Assembly: GCA_963629575.1 (NCBI GenBank)
Contig: CAVGIM010000004.1
Coordinates: forward strand, 1-64,000
Length of the DNA stretch: 64,000 nt
DNA from: Hallerella sp963629575
Lineage (GTDB): Bacteria > Fibrobacterota > Fibrobacteria > Fibrobacterales > Fibrobacteraceae
Direction of reading: 5' to 3'
Shown: piece by piece, positions 15,994-24,464 of the stretch
Layout: each line of letters starts with the position of its first letter
Position numbering within the stretch: position 1 is the stretch's first letter
Notes under the pieces: model-generated
The model's database searches: none
Seen by the model: the letters and a program-made list of their open reading frames with translations, nothing else
Told to the model about the DNA's origin: nothing
Translations under genes and position numbers: made by a program

Positions 15994-17856
15994 TTAGGCG
16001 TTCTCCTCTGTACCGGCGTCAAAGGCCCGCTGTTCATAGCGAACGACCCGGTTCCTTCCGCTTTCCTTGGCGCTGTAGAGAGCCTCGTCCGCATACTGGA
16101 CCGCCCGAGACATTTCCCCCTGGAAATCTTCCGTCACGAGGAAGCACCCGACGCTGACCGAAACGTCTATCGGAGCGCCCAGGTGAATATCGAAGGGAGC
16201 CTTGCAAACCGCAAGACGGATGTTTTCCGCAACGGTCATCAGCGCATCCGCGGTCGCCTCCGGAACCGCGACAAAGAATTCCTCGCCGCCATAGCGGGCA
16301 AGCAGGTTTTCGCCCACAGCGGCAACCGACGAGATTCGGGAAGCGATTTCCTTGAGAACGGCATCACCCGCCTGGTGCCCGTATGTATCGTTGATGTGCT
16401 TGAAATGGTCGATGTCCATCATCATCACGCCGACATTCTTTCCGGATCGGGACTTGTCGATGTTCGCGATTTTCTCGTCAATCGTGCGACGGTTCAAGAG
16501 CCCGGTGAGGGCATCGTGGTAAATTTCGAACTGTTCGTGCTCGAACTGCATCCCGCGCTGGTAGGCGAAATAGGCGATGTTCACCATGAAGCGGAGCAGA
16601 TCCTTTTCGAGCTGGTCAAAGCTCTGCGCATATCTGCGCTCTAGGCAAATGGCGATTTCGGAAGGTTCGTTGAGAGCCGCGTTGTGCATCGTCATGGAGT
16701 TCGGCTGGACAAACAGGTAGCGGAGCGAATTGTTCCTCGGTTCCCGATCGGTGACGCGCGGGACGTATTCCGAGCGTCCGTTGAAAACGCGTTCCATGGC
16801 GCAGTGCTGCATCATCGCAAGCGGGAGAATCCCCTTGTCCGACAGGGAAAACTTCATGCCTTCGAAAAGGTCCTCGTCCTCGCCGCGGCAAAAGACGACG
16901 GTTCCCTCTTCCTTTTCCGGCTGAAAGACCAGAATCATGATGCGCTCCGCCGAAAAGTTCTGGCTTACATAGTCAAAGATTTCCTTGTATGTGTCGCGGA
17001 GAAGCGTCGTCTTGAAAAAGCGCTGCTGGTAAGTGGAAAGTTCGTAGAACTTCTTCTTCTCGCGATAATTCGCCGCCGACGCATAGCTTTTGTACGTGAG
17101 CATGTAGAAGAGCGCGGCAAAGCTTTCGATCGAGGAAATCTGGCTCGGAAGAAAAGCGTTGCGTTCCAGGGAATCGACGACCAGCGCTCCAACCCGTTCC
17201 CTCTTCTCGTTAAGAATCGGAACGCCCGCTACCGAATGGATGGCGACATTGGCCGCATAGTAGCCGAGACTTTTCCCGTTCGGCAGATCCCCTTCCAGAA
17301 TCCGGCTGAGTTCCCGCACCGCCAATTGGCCGACAACGCCCGAACCGTCCGCAATCTGGGCGTTTCGGTTGATTTCGCTTTCCGATTCCGTCGCAAAGGA
17401 CCGAACGATGAACGTCTTCCGGTTCGATTTCAGGAGCAGAAGAACCGTGTGCGCCTTGGGAACCAGATTTCGCAAGGCTTCGAGAGTGGAATGGTAAACG
17501 GAATCCAGGTCGTGCTCGAGCTTTGTCCAGATTTCGTTTCCGTTCAGCTTGTCGAAAGAGGCTTCGCCGTTTTCGGGATAGGCGTCGAACATGTTCTTTG
17601 CTGCAAGAACGGGACCGGTCTGCGTCATCGCGGGGCGCAAGATCTTTCCGATTGCGGTCCTGTCGGTCGTGCGTCCCGAACGCAGGACGGGAATCGCGCC
17701 GGAAGAATTCCTGTCCGTAGAATCGGGAAGCGTCGAGCGGTTCAGCCAGGCAAGCACCAGGGAAACCAGCGCAAACGGAATCGCGAGCAAAAAGACGCCC
17801 CCCCGAAACGAGAGACCTATCAAGAGACCAAAGACGACGAACAAGATACTTGACAT
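15994..17856 (-). CDS. Membrane-associated GAF/GGDEF diguanylate cyclase
   Basis: The 620-residue protein has two membrane helices at the start (about 3-18 and 21-40), then a GAF-like region (about 110-250), a second poorly conserved sensor region, and a GGDEF domain from about 450. The active-site loop reads GGEEF at 523-527, and the preceding DIDHFKHINDTYGH segment supplies the metal and GTP contacts, so it should make cyclic di-GMP. The four residues where an RxxD inhibitory site would sit read VGEN, so product feedback through that site is not expected. It lies between lptG (15 bases) and the symporter (3 bases). The sensed signal is unknown. Confidence 0.9.
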   Translation of the reverse strand: MSSILFVVFGLLIGLSFRGGVFLLAIPFALVSLVLAWLNRSTLPDSTDRNSSGAIPVLRSGRTTDRTAIGKILRPAMTQTGPVLAAKNMFDAYPENGEASFDKLNGNEIWTKLEHDLDSVYHSTLEALRNLVPKAHTVLLLLKSNRKTFIVRSFATESESEINRNAQIADGSGVVGQLAVRELSRILEGDLPNGKSLGYYAANVAIHSVAGVPILNEKRERVGALVVDSLERNAFLPSQISSIESFAALFYMLTYKSYASAANYREKKKFYELSTYQQRFFKTTLLRDTYKEIFDYVSQNFSAERIMILVFQPEKEEGTVVFCRGEDEDLFEGMKFSLSDKGILPLAMMQHCAMERVFNGRSEYVPRVTDREPRNNSLRYLFVQPNSMTMHNAALNEPSEIAICLERRYAQSFDQLEKDLLRFMVNIAYFAYQRGMQFEHEQFEIYHDALTGLLNRRTIDEKIANIDKSRSGKNVGVMMMDIDHFKHINDTYGHQAGDAVLKEIASRISSVAAVGENLLARYGGEEFFVAVPEATADALMTVAENIRLAVCKAPFDIHLGAPIDVSVSVGCFLVTEDFQGEMSRAVQYADEALYSAKESGRNRVVRYEQRAFDAGTEENA

Positions 17857-17871
17857 GCACCTACCCGAAAA

Positions 17872-19113
17872 TTACAGACGGAAAGAACGATACAGCACCC
17901 AAAAAGCGACCACGGCAAAGACGATGTGACCGATCCAAGCTCCGAGGACAGGATAAAGCGCACCGTTTTCTCCCATCTTCAGCCCAATCCGTATGACTAC
18001 ATAATAGCTAAACACGAGAAGGATACCAAGTCCAAACTTCTGGGAAAGTCCCCCATTTCGATTAAAGCGGTGCGCAAGAGCCGCTCCTATCAAGAGAACG
18101 ATGAAATTCATCATCGATCCGGAAAACTTGAAATAGTATGCTGTCTCCAGCTTGTTCGTATTCTCGCCGGATCTCTTCTGCACCTCGATTTTTCGCAAAA
18201 TGGTCTTTGCGTCCATTTCGTCGCCGCGCTGGCGTTCGTCCAGAAAATCCTCCGGCAAGAGCGAGGTCTTTCCCTTGAGACTTTCCCGCGCAAAATGCCT
18301 GGTTTCGACCGTTCCATCCTTCAGGAAAGTCCGTTCGTAGCCGTCTTCGAAGCGCCAGTAGCCCGGTTCGATGGATTCGATTTTCCCGGGCGCATTCGCA
18401 TTCGAATCCCGAACGGTTTCGAACCTTTCCGGAGCGGTGTTCGAGTCCATTTTTCTCGCCGACTTTCTTTTCGCCGTCTTGCCGCTTTCCGGCTCTTTCC
18501 GAACTTTCGCGAATACGGTATCGGGTTCCACCCAGCGGAGCCTCCGCGCGTCAAAGCGTTCATACAGATCGCCGTCTCGGTAGATAAGGAGGACGACGTC
18601 GCGCCCCATCTTGCTCGCCCCGCCATACGATCGCATGAACCAGCTGGTCTTGTCGCCGGAGATGTACACGAAGTCCCGCTTGTCCTTGATCCGCGGATCC
18701 TTGCGCTGTTGCGACATCGGTTCCATGATCTTGTAACGGCTGTGGTTTGCATCCGGCAAGACTTTCGCATCCAGGTAAAACGAGAACGCCGTGACTAGCG
18801 CACCGACAAGAAACACGGGGACAAGGGCGCGAAACGGACTTCTTCCCGACTGCTGGATGGCCATGATTTCCAAGTGGCGGGACATGTTCCCTACCGAAGC
18901 GACGACACCGATGAAAAGCGCGACAGGCGTAACCAGATAGACGATATAGGGAAGGTAGGCGAGGTAGTAGGCTCTGGCGTCCGCAAGGTCCCGCGCAAGC
19001 CATGTCCGGATGTTTCCCACGAAGTCGATGACGATGAACATGAAGACCGCGCCAAGAAGCACGAGCAGGAACATCTTCAGAAAGTGGAACACCAGGTAGC
19101 GGGAGAACTTCAT
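17872..19113 (-). CDS. lptG: LptF/LptG-family LPS export permease (second of pair)
   Basis: This 413-residue permease belongs to the LptB2FG transporter that lifts lipopolysaccharide from the inner membrane. It has membrane helices near residues 8-35, 45-75 and 95-115, a periplasmic beta-jellyroll domain with an extra charged Arg/Lys/Ser-rich insertion around 205-260, and three C-terminal helices. The frame is open to 19335, but the ATG at 19113 overlaps the lptF stop as ATGA and starts the usual MKFSRYLVFHFLK amphipathic helix. The F/G assignment rests on gene order only. No lptB is in the window. Confidence 0.88.
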   Translation of the reverse strand: MKFSRYLVFHFLKMFLLVLLGAVFMFIVIDFVGNIRTWLARDLADARAYYLAYLPYIVYLVTPVALFIGVVASVGNMSRHLEIMAIQQSGRSPFRALVPVFLVGALVTAFSFYLDAKVLPDANHSRYKIMEPMSQQRKDPRIKDKRDFVYISGDKTSWFMRSYGGASKMGRDVVLLIYRDGDLYERFDARRLRWVEPDTVFAKVRKEPESGKTAKRKSARKMDSNTAPERFETVRDSNANAPGKIESIEPGYWRFEDGYERTFLKDGTVETRHFARESLKGKTSLLPEDFLDERQRGDEMDAKTILRKIEVQKRSGENTNKLETAYYFKFSGSMMNFIVLLIGAALAHRFNRNGGLSQKFGLGILLVFSYYVVIRIGLKMGENGALYPVLGAWIGHIVFAVVAFWVLYRSFRL

Positions 19114-20528
19114 CTTGCGTTTTTCTCCGAGGAACGTCCCTTGCGAAGGCGGGGAAAGAACCTTCCGAAAAAATGCCGGATTCGCGAAACGGGCGTCGTT
19201 CCCGAATAGCGGTCGAGATACATCTTCCATGTGAGGAATATGCCGAACGCTCCGATAATGACGTTGGAAATCCACATGGCGATAGCCGGAGAGACTATCA
19301 GCCTGTCCGCCAGGTTTTCGCCTCCGATGAGGCATACCCAGTAGAGCACGAAGAACGCGATGCTATAGATGATTCCCGTTCCGATTCCTCCCTTTCGCGC
19401 CATGATCCCGAGCGGAGCGCCGATAAGGACAAAGACGATACAGGCGACGCTCGTGCTGAACTTCTTGTGCACCTCGACCCAGTACTGCGCCTGGCGCTTT
19501 TTCTCGTTCAGGACCCGCTCCGAACTCCGATGGACAAAGCGCGCCCGAGTGCGTTCCGCTACCGAGACGTCCCGCAAGGCCCGGACATGACGAAGCGAAT
19601 CCATCGGCAGCTTTCGGGAAAAATCCCTAGGGACTATCGAATCGCCAAATGCATGTTCCCGAAGCCGGGAAAGATCGGGAAAGAGCGTTCCCCGGCTTTC
19701 CTCGACAATCCGCTTTTCGTTTTTCTTCGCTTCCTCGATGACTTCGAGCATCATCTCGACAGGCATTTCCCGGTCGCTGCGATACTTGCGGTTGCGGCGT
19801 TCGAGACGATCGTTCACGTTTCTCACGGCAAAGTCCTCCGAAGAAAATCGGATGCGGAAGTAGTTCGCCGGATCGTCCTTGTCCGCGATATGGTTTTCCC
19901 CGCTCTTGAGTCGAAGCATCAGCGTCGCGCCATTGTCCGCATAGTCCATCGTCGCGCTGTCCGCCATGACGATTCGCGGGGGTCCCTTTCCCTCCGTTTC
20001 GAAAATCTGGATTCCGTAAAGCGTTCCCGTCGAGGGGTCGATGCGCTCGACCCAGAGCTGCACTCCCGGAAACTGCGTCGTCAGTTTTCCCGCATCGATA
20101 AAGGCATGGGGCTTCTTGCGCGAGACGGCGCTCATCAGTTCCACGGACCTGTGGTTCGCTTCGGGCAGAATCCAGTTGTTGAAAAGGATCAGCAGTTCCG
20201 AGATCAACACCCCGACGAGAAGCACCGGGCGCATGATCGACAGCGGAGAGACGCCGGCGGCCTTCATCGCCGTAATTTCCTGGTCACCCGAAAGCCTGCC
20301 GAAAGCCATCAGGCACGCGACAAGAACGGCCATCGGAATCGAAAGGGAAAGCATCCAGGCGATGTTCAAGAGAAAGATTTCGAGAACGGTCGATGCGGGG
20401 AGTCCCTTGGATAGGACGTTATCGAGAATCATGACTAGAAAATCCACGACAAACAGAAACGTGATGACAAACAGCGCCAGGAAAAAGGGCGCAACATGTT
20501 CCTTCAGCACGTATCGCACAAGAGTCAT
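19110..20528 (-). CDS. lptF: LptF/LptG-family LPS export permease (first of pair)
   Basis: The 472-residue protein starts with MTLVRYVLKEHVAPFF, the in-plane helix typical of LptF/G, followed by two sets of three membrane helices around a periplasmic domain (about 125-350). Motifs GRLSGDQEITAMKAAGVS after helix 3 form the coupling helix that contacts the LptB ATPase. At 472 residues it is longer than usual (about 360-390); the extra length is an Arg/Glu-rich helical insertion around 235-330 in the periplasmic part. It heads a five-gene minus-strand operon and is divergent from bamD, so two outer-membrane assembly routes share one 71-base intergenic region. Confidence 0.9.
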   Translation of the reverse strand: MTLVRYVLKEHVAPFFLALFVITFLFVVDFLVMILDNVLSKGLPASTVLEIFLLNIAWMLSLSIPMAVLVACLMAFGRLSGDQEITAMKAAGVSPLSIMRPVLLVGVLISELLILFNNWILPEANHRSVELMSAVSRKKPHAFIDAGKLTTQFPGVQLWVERIDPSTGTLYGIQIFETEGKGPPRIVMADSATMDYADNGATLMLRLKSGENHIADKDDPANYFRIRFSSEDFAVRNVNDRLERRNRKYRSDREMPVEMMLEVIEEAKKNEKRIVEESRGTLFPDLSRLREHAFGDSIVPRDFSRKLPMDSLRHVRALRDVSVAERTRARFVHRSSERVLNEKKRQAQYWVEVHKKFSTSVACIVFVLIGAPLGIMARKGGIGTGIIYSIAFFVLYWVCLIGGENLADRLIVSPAIAMWISNVIIGAFGIFLTWKMYLDRYSGTTPVSRIRHFFGRFFPRLRKGRSSEKNAR

Positions 20529-20553
20529 AGACGTTTTCTAGATTTGTTTTTGC

Positions 20554-20561
20554 TAATTTAG
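20554..20561. promoter_or_regulatory. Overlapping -10 elements of the divergent lptF and bamD promoters
   Basis: TAATTT on the plus strand (20554-20559) and TAAATT on the minus strand (20560-20555) overlap in the same bases. Read left to right it points at bamD (ATG 20600), and read right to left at lptF (ATG 20528). Shared bases could make the two operons compete for polymerase. Confidence 0.4.
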
Positions 20562-20599
20562 AAACATTGAAAAAGTTCCATCACAGCCAACACGGACCA

Positions 20600-21481
20600 A
20601 TGCGCACAAACAAACTCTTTCCGATTTTTGCCATTCTTGCCATTTCCGCATTTTTGCTCTCCGCCTGTTCTTCGAGCGAAGGCGGCGGAGACAGGACCCA
20701 GATGTGCAAGAACCGCTTCGACGCAGCCGACAGGGAGTTCCAGGCCGGTCACTATAGCCGGGTCAAGGGACCTCTCGAAGAAATCCTGAACCTGTGCATC
20801 GGAACGGGATACATGGAACAGACACAGTTCCTCCTTGCGGAAAGCTACTTTCACCTGGAAGAATGGCTCGAAGCCCGCGGCGAATACGGCAGCTTCGCGA
20901 ACAACTTTCCCAGTTCCCCCTTTGTCGAGACCGCCGAATTCCGAAAGGCCGTTTCCGCATTCAATATCGAATACAACATCGACCGCGACGAGACCAACAC
21001 GACGCTCGCGATGCGCGACTTCGAAAAGTTCGCCTCGAACTACCCGGAATCCCCGCTCATCGATTCCGTGAACCACTACCAGAACCTCCTGCTCGAACGC
21101 CGGGCCGAACGCGACTACCGGGTGGGAAAGCTCTACCACAAGCTCGGGCATCCGCAATCCACGGCCATCTACATGAAGGAGTTCCTGGATCTCTACCCGA
21201 AAAGCAAGCGACGTCCCGAAGCCCTGGCCCTTCTCGTGCAAAGTTACGCGGAACTCGACCAGTTCGAAACGGCTAGATTCTATCTGGACAACTACGGAAG
21301 CACCGTTCCCGACAGCATCCAGAAACGCGTTGGCACGGTCAAGTCCCAGGAGCGCTACATCGAAAAACTGGAAAGCAAGTTCCAGAAGCGCATCGAAAAG
21401 GAGCAGAAGGAAAAGCTGCTCGCCAAGGAAGAAGCACGGGACGAAGCGGAAGCGCACCCCGACGACGAGGACGAGGATTAG
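20600..21481 (+). CDS. bamD: BamD-like outer-membrane assembly lipoprotein (TPR)
   Basis: The 293-residue lipoprotein has a signal peptide ending in lipobox LLSAC (Cys23), then tetratricopeptide-like helices resembling BamD/YfiO: AEYL-type repeats appear at 35-60 (FDAADREFQAGHYSRV), 75-100, 120-150 and 185-220. BamD links the BamA barrel to other Bam proteins in inserting outer-membrane proteins. The open frame reaches a TTG at 20567, but the ATG at 20600 gives a clean signal sequence. The C-terminus ends in a long Lys/Glu coiled coil and an acidic tail. It is followed by an outer-membrane-type protein after one base. BamD is the best match; a gliding/secretion TPR lipoprotein is an alternative. 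Confidence 0.8.
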   Translation: MRTNKLFPIFAILAISAFLLSACSSSEGGGDRTQMCKNRFDAADREFQAGHYSRVKGPLEEILNLCIGTGYMEQTQFLLAESYFHLEEWLEARGEYGSFANNFPSSPFVETAEFRKAVSAFNIEYNIDRDETNTTLAMRDFEKFASNYPESPLIDSVNHYQNLLLERRAERDYRVGKLYHKLGHPQSTAIYMKEFLDLYPKSKRRPEALALLVQSYAELDQFETARFYLDNYGSTVPDSIQKRVGTVKSQERYIEKLESKFQKRIEKEQKEKLLAKEEARDEAEAHPDDEDED

Positions 21482-21482
21482 C

Positions 21483-22286
21483 TTGAAGCGCATTCTCTTC
21501 GCATTTGTCGCGCTTTGCGCCTGTGCCTTCGCCGCGGAAACGGGCCGCCCCCCAAACGCCGGGGGGAACCCATCTTCGGACGCCGAAGACCGTAGCGTTC
21601 TTTCCTTTTTCGTCCAACCGTCCATTTCGTTTCTAGGCTTTGACAACCGGGACAAGTTCCAGGCCGAAGTCGATACGATCTATGGCCACTTTCGGGCACA
21701 GGCCTTGACCAAGGCGGAGAGCAGCTACGTTTCCAGGCAGGACTTTCAAAAGGTGAACTTCTGCTTCCCGATTACCGCGGGATTGCAGCTCCAGTGGCGA
21801 AGCGGACACTTTGTCAGCGCGGGATTCGGCTACATCTACGACAACGAATCGGTCGTCGTCACGGACAGAAAGGACAAGATCCACAATTACAGCTACACGC
21901 TCCAGGGATTTCCGCTTTATCTGGAATATCGCGTCGCCCTCCCGGAGAACCTGATTTCCATTTCGAACGCGAGTCTTTTCAGCGTATCGCTTCGCTGGTA
22001 CTGGATGCTTCCCGGAACGGAAATCTATTCGAGCTGGGGACATCTCGACGCAAGCGAATCCCTCCTCGGAAACGGATTCGGGATAAGCCTCGGCTACCTG
22101 GTGACCACCTGGAAGAACATCCACATCTACGGTGATATCGGATATTCGAGGATTATCGTCCATGCGGACGAACCGTTCTCGAAAGTCGTTCCAGACAGCG
22201 ATTCGGACAAGGCGAAATGGGACCTCGGCGGTCTCCAGCTGCAATTTCGCTTCAGTCTGGGAGTCGTCAATCGGGCAAAAGAATGA
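21483..22286 (+). CDS. Probable outer-membrane protein of unknown function
   Basis: I chose the TTG at 21483, one base after the bamD stop, with GAGGA in the end of bamD as ribosome site. It gives a 267-residue protein with a signal peptide (KRILFAFVALCACAFA, cut near 19). The longer frame from 21330 lies inside bamD. The mature part alternates polar and aromatic residues (HFVSAGFGYIYDNE, GNGFGISLGYLV, IHIYGDIGYSRI), as expected for a small beta-barrel. I recognise no family. Its coupling to bamD fits a role at the outer membrane. Confidence 0.75.
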   Translation: MKRILFAFVALCACAFAAETGRPPNAGGNPSSDAEDRSVLSFFVQPSISFLGFDNRDKFQAEVDTIYGHFRAQALTKAESSYVSRQDFQKVNFCFPITAGLQLQWRSGHFVSAGFGYIYDNESVVVTDRKDKIHNYSYTLQGFPLYLEYRVALPENLISISNASLFSVSLRWYWMLPGTEIYSSWGHLDASESLLGNGFGISLGYLVTTWKNIHIYGDIGYSRIIVHADEPFSKVVPDSDSDKAKWDLGGLQLQFRFSLGVVNRAKE

Positions 22287-23815
22287 TTTTTTCTCCCGAC
22301 TACGCGGAAATCCACTACAAGTTCAAGCTTCCGTGGTCACTTCTCTACCGAAAGGAACCGGAAATCATCGTCGATGCGCCTTTCCAGACAATTCCGGGAG
22401 AAAACATCCGGCTGTTTGTCGTTGTCCGCGAAGCGAACCGCTTTCCCGTCACCCTGGAAACCCTTTCCGCGACATTTTCCGCGGACGGATTTCGGGAGAA
22501 GAGGACTCTGGACATTCGGCAAAAAATCGCCGAACCCTTTCGCTTCGTTCCCTTCGATTGCGGAAGCCTTCCCCCCGGAGAATACGAGGTCGAAGCCTCG
22601 GTAGAAGTCTCCTTCGGAAAAAGGAAGAAACGGATTCGACGATTCAACCTGACCGGGCTGAAGAAATCGCCGCTTCGCGTTTGCGTTCTAAAAGAGGAAA
22701 TCCCCAAGCCGAAGGGCTTTATCGCGGGAGATGTCCATGCGCACACGCACTATTCCGCGGACCCGGTCGAATTCGGGGCGTCTCCTGCCGTCTTGCAGCA
22801 GGCGGCAAAGGCTATCGGGCTGGACTTCGTCTTTTGCACGGACCATTCCTACGACTTCGCGTTCCAGGCAAGCGACTACATGATCCGGGCAGACGCCAAG
22901 GCCCGCTACGCGGCGCTCCGAAAGGAAATTTCCGAATTGCCGAGCTATCCGCAAATGATCGCGGGCGAAGAGATTTCCGCGGGAAACTCGCAGGGAAAAA
23001 ACGTCCACCTGCTTTTGCCCGGGCACCCGACATACGTTCCCGGAGAAGGCGACTGCGGGCGCAAATGGCTCGACAATCTTCCGACGCTCTCCATTTCGCA
23101 AATCGTCAAGAGGACTTCGCTCCCCTGCTTTGCCGCGCATCCCAAGGAAACGATGGGAAAACTCGAACGATTCGTCTTCAACCGGGGCGATTGGGAAGAG
23201 TCGGACTTGCAGAAAGAAAGCGAAAGCCCGATTCGCGGTCTGGAATTTTGGAACGGATCGCGCGACAGCGGGTTTGAACGCGGGCGAAAATTCTGGATTT
23301 CGGAACTCGAAAAGGGAAACTTCCTGCTACCGCTTGGCGGAAACGATGCGCACGGCGATCTCAACGAATACACGGGCGTAAGGATTCCCCTGCTGAAGCT
23401 CAAGCGTTCCCGCTCGCATGTCTTCGGCTATGTGCGAACCGTCGTCCAGGGCGATGACGCGATGACCGCATTCCAGGGAAAGAACCTATACGTTACCGAC
23501 GGTCCCGCGCTCTGGTGGGAACGCGAACGGAACGAGATCCTTTTTCGTTTCAAGAGTTCGGCGGATTTCGGCGCGCTCCAAAGCATGAACGTATTCGTCC
23601 AGGACCTATCCGGCAAGCGCGAACGACCGCTCGAAATTTCGCCAAAGAGAATTTCCGGTTTCGAAGCGACATGCCGAATTTCCCTGCGGGATTTTCGATA
23701 CGCCCGCGCCGAAGCGGAAACGGATTCAGGCCGCTTTGCGCTTACAAGCGCCTGCCCTGCGCAGCGAGATAGCGTTCATACAGAAACATCGCGACCAGAT
23801 TCTTGCTGTCGATAA
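22283..23815 (+). CDS. PHP-domain metal-dependent phosphoesterase-like protein
   Basis: The 510-residue protein begins at an ATG overlapping the previous stop (ATGA). Residues 1-145 look like an N-terminal beta domain; the PHP domain follows, with the metal-binding GDVHAHTHYS (His152 and His154), CTDHSYD near 200 and GGNDAHG near 360. PHP enzymes hydrolyse phosphoesters with a trinuclear metal centre; the substrate here is unknown. There is no signal peptide. The last 25 codons overlap the convergent nudix gene by 74 bases, so the Cys/Arg-rich end probably came from loss of an earlier stop. Confidence 0.82.
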   Translation: MIFSPDYAEIHYKFKLPWSLLYRKEPEIIVDAPFQTIPGENIRLFVVVREANRFPVTLETLSATFSADGFREKRTLDIRQKIAEPFRFVPFDCGSLPPGEYEVEASVEVSFGKRKKRIRRFNLTGLKKSPLRVCVLKEEIPKPKGFIAGDVHAHTHYSADPVEFGASPAVLQQAAKAIGLDFVFCTDHSYDFAFQASDYMIRADAKARYAALRKEISELPSYPQMIAGEEISAGNSQGKNVHLLLPGHPTYVPGEGDCGRKWLDNLPTLSISQIVKRTSLPCFAAHPKETMGKLERFVFNRGDWEESDLQKESESPIRGLEFWNGSRDSGFERGRKFWISELEKGNFLLPLGGNDAHGDLNEYTGVRIPLLKLKRSRSHVFGYVRTVVQGDDAMTAFQGKNLYVTDGPALWWERERNEILFRFKSSADFGALQSMNVFVQDLSGKRERPLEISPKRISGFEATCRISLRDFRYARAEAETDSGRFALTSACPAQRDSVHTETSRPDSCCR

Positions 23816-24464
23816 ACCTCTTGCCGGCTTCTTCGTACGGCATCACGACGGTTTTTATCCACTCGTTTTCGTTCGTGTATTCCTGGTTGCGACCGTCTAG
23901 GCGACGCAATTCGTCGAGCGTTACCGTTCTCTCGATGGCATACAGGCGAATGCGTTCATCCAAAAGGCCACAGCTTCCGGCGTGCCCATCCAGACCGCCA
24001 TCCGCGTAAAATCCGGTGAGGTCTATCAGTTCTTCGTCATCCGCGTCAATCATCGCTTCTTCCTTCAATTCGGAAAGAGCCACCTTGCGAAAATCCGAGG
24101 ACCAGTCGAGAATTCCCGCGGGAATTTCGAGCGATTCCGGTTCCGAAATGGCAAAGCGCGGCTGGCGAACGAGCAGAAGATAGGGTTTACCCTCCGCGCG
24201 AAGAACGACCAGTACGCCGACGGCGTTCCCCCGCACAAGGACAATCCCGTGCACAGGCTTCCCGTCGGGAAGCGTCGCTGTCGCCGTGAGCTTGATAAAC
24301 AGCGGCGAGTGGTTTCCAAAACGAAAATCCACCGACGAAAAATGGATCTTCGACACGATGAACTTTTTTTCCGTCCGCGAAAGCCATGTCCTGAAAAGCG
24401 ACGATTCGAGAACGGCCGCACGATCCGCTTCGGCGATTTCATCCGAAAAGCCGTATTCGATCAT
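23742..24464 (-). CDS. NUDIX hydrolase (ADP-sugar pyrophosphatase-like)
   Basis: The 240-residue protein starts at an ATG overlapping the pdxA stop (ATGA). Layout fits ADP-sugar or UDP-sugar diphosphatases: an N-terminal strand domain, ISEPESLEIPAGILD before the Nudix box, and a Nudix helix reading SELKEEAM. The catalytic E-x-x-E-E is kept, but the consensus box is imperfect: Ser stands where the first Glu is expected, Ser for Arg, and Met for the last Gly. It may act on an unusual substrate or be less active. Linked to pdxA, so a cofactor house-cleaning role is possible. Confidence 0.82.
   Translation of the reverse strand: MIEYGFSDEIAEADRAAVLESSLFRTWLSRTEKKFIVSKIHFSSVDFRFGNHSPLFIKLTATATLPDGKPVHGIVLVRGNAVGVLVVLRAEGKPYLLLVRQPRFAISEPESLEIPAGILDWSSDFRKVALSELKEEAMIDADDEELIDLTGFYADGGLDGHAGSCGLLDERIRLYAIERTVTLDELRRLDGRNQEYTNENEWIKTVVMPYEEAGKRFIDSKNLVAMFLYERYLAAQGRRL

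Noticed and set aside
15235..16644. A 469-residue plus-strand frame across the symporter/cyclase
   Set aside because: It crosses two minus-strand genes with recognised domains and has no domain of its own.
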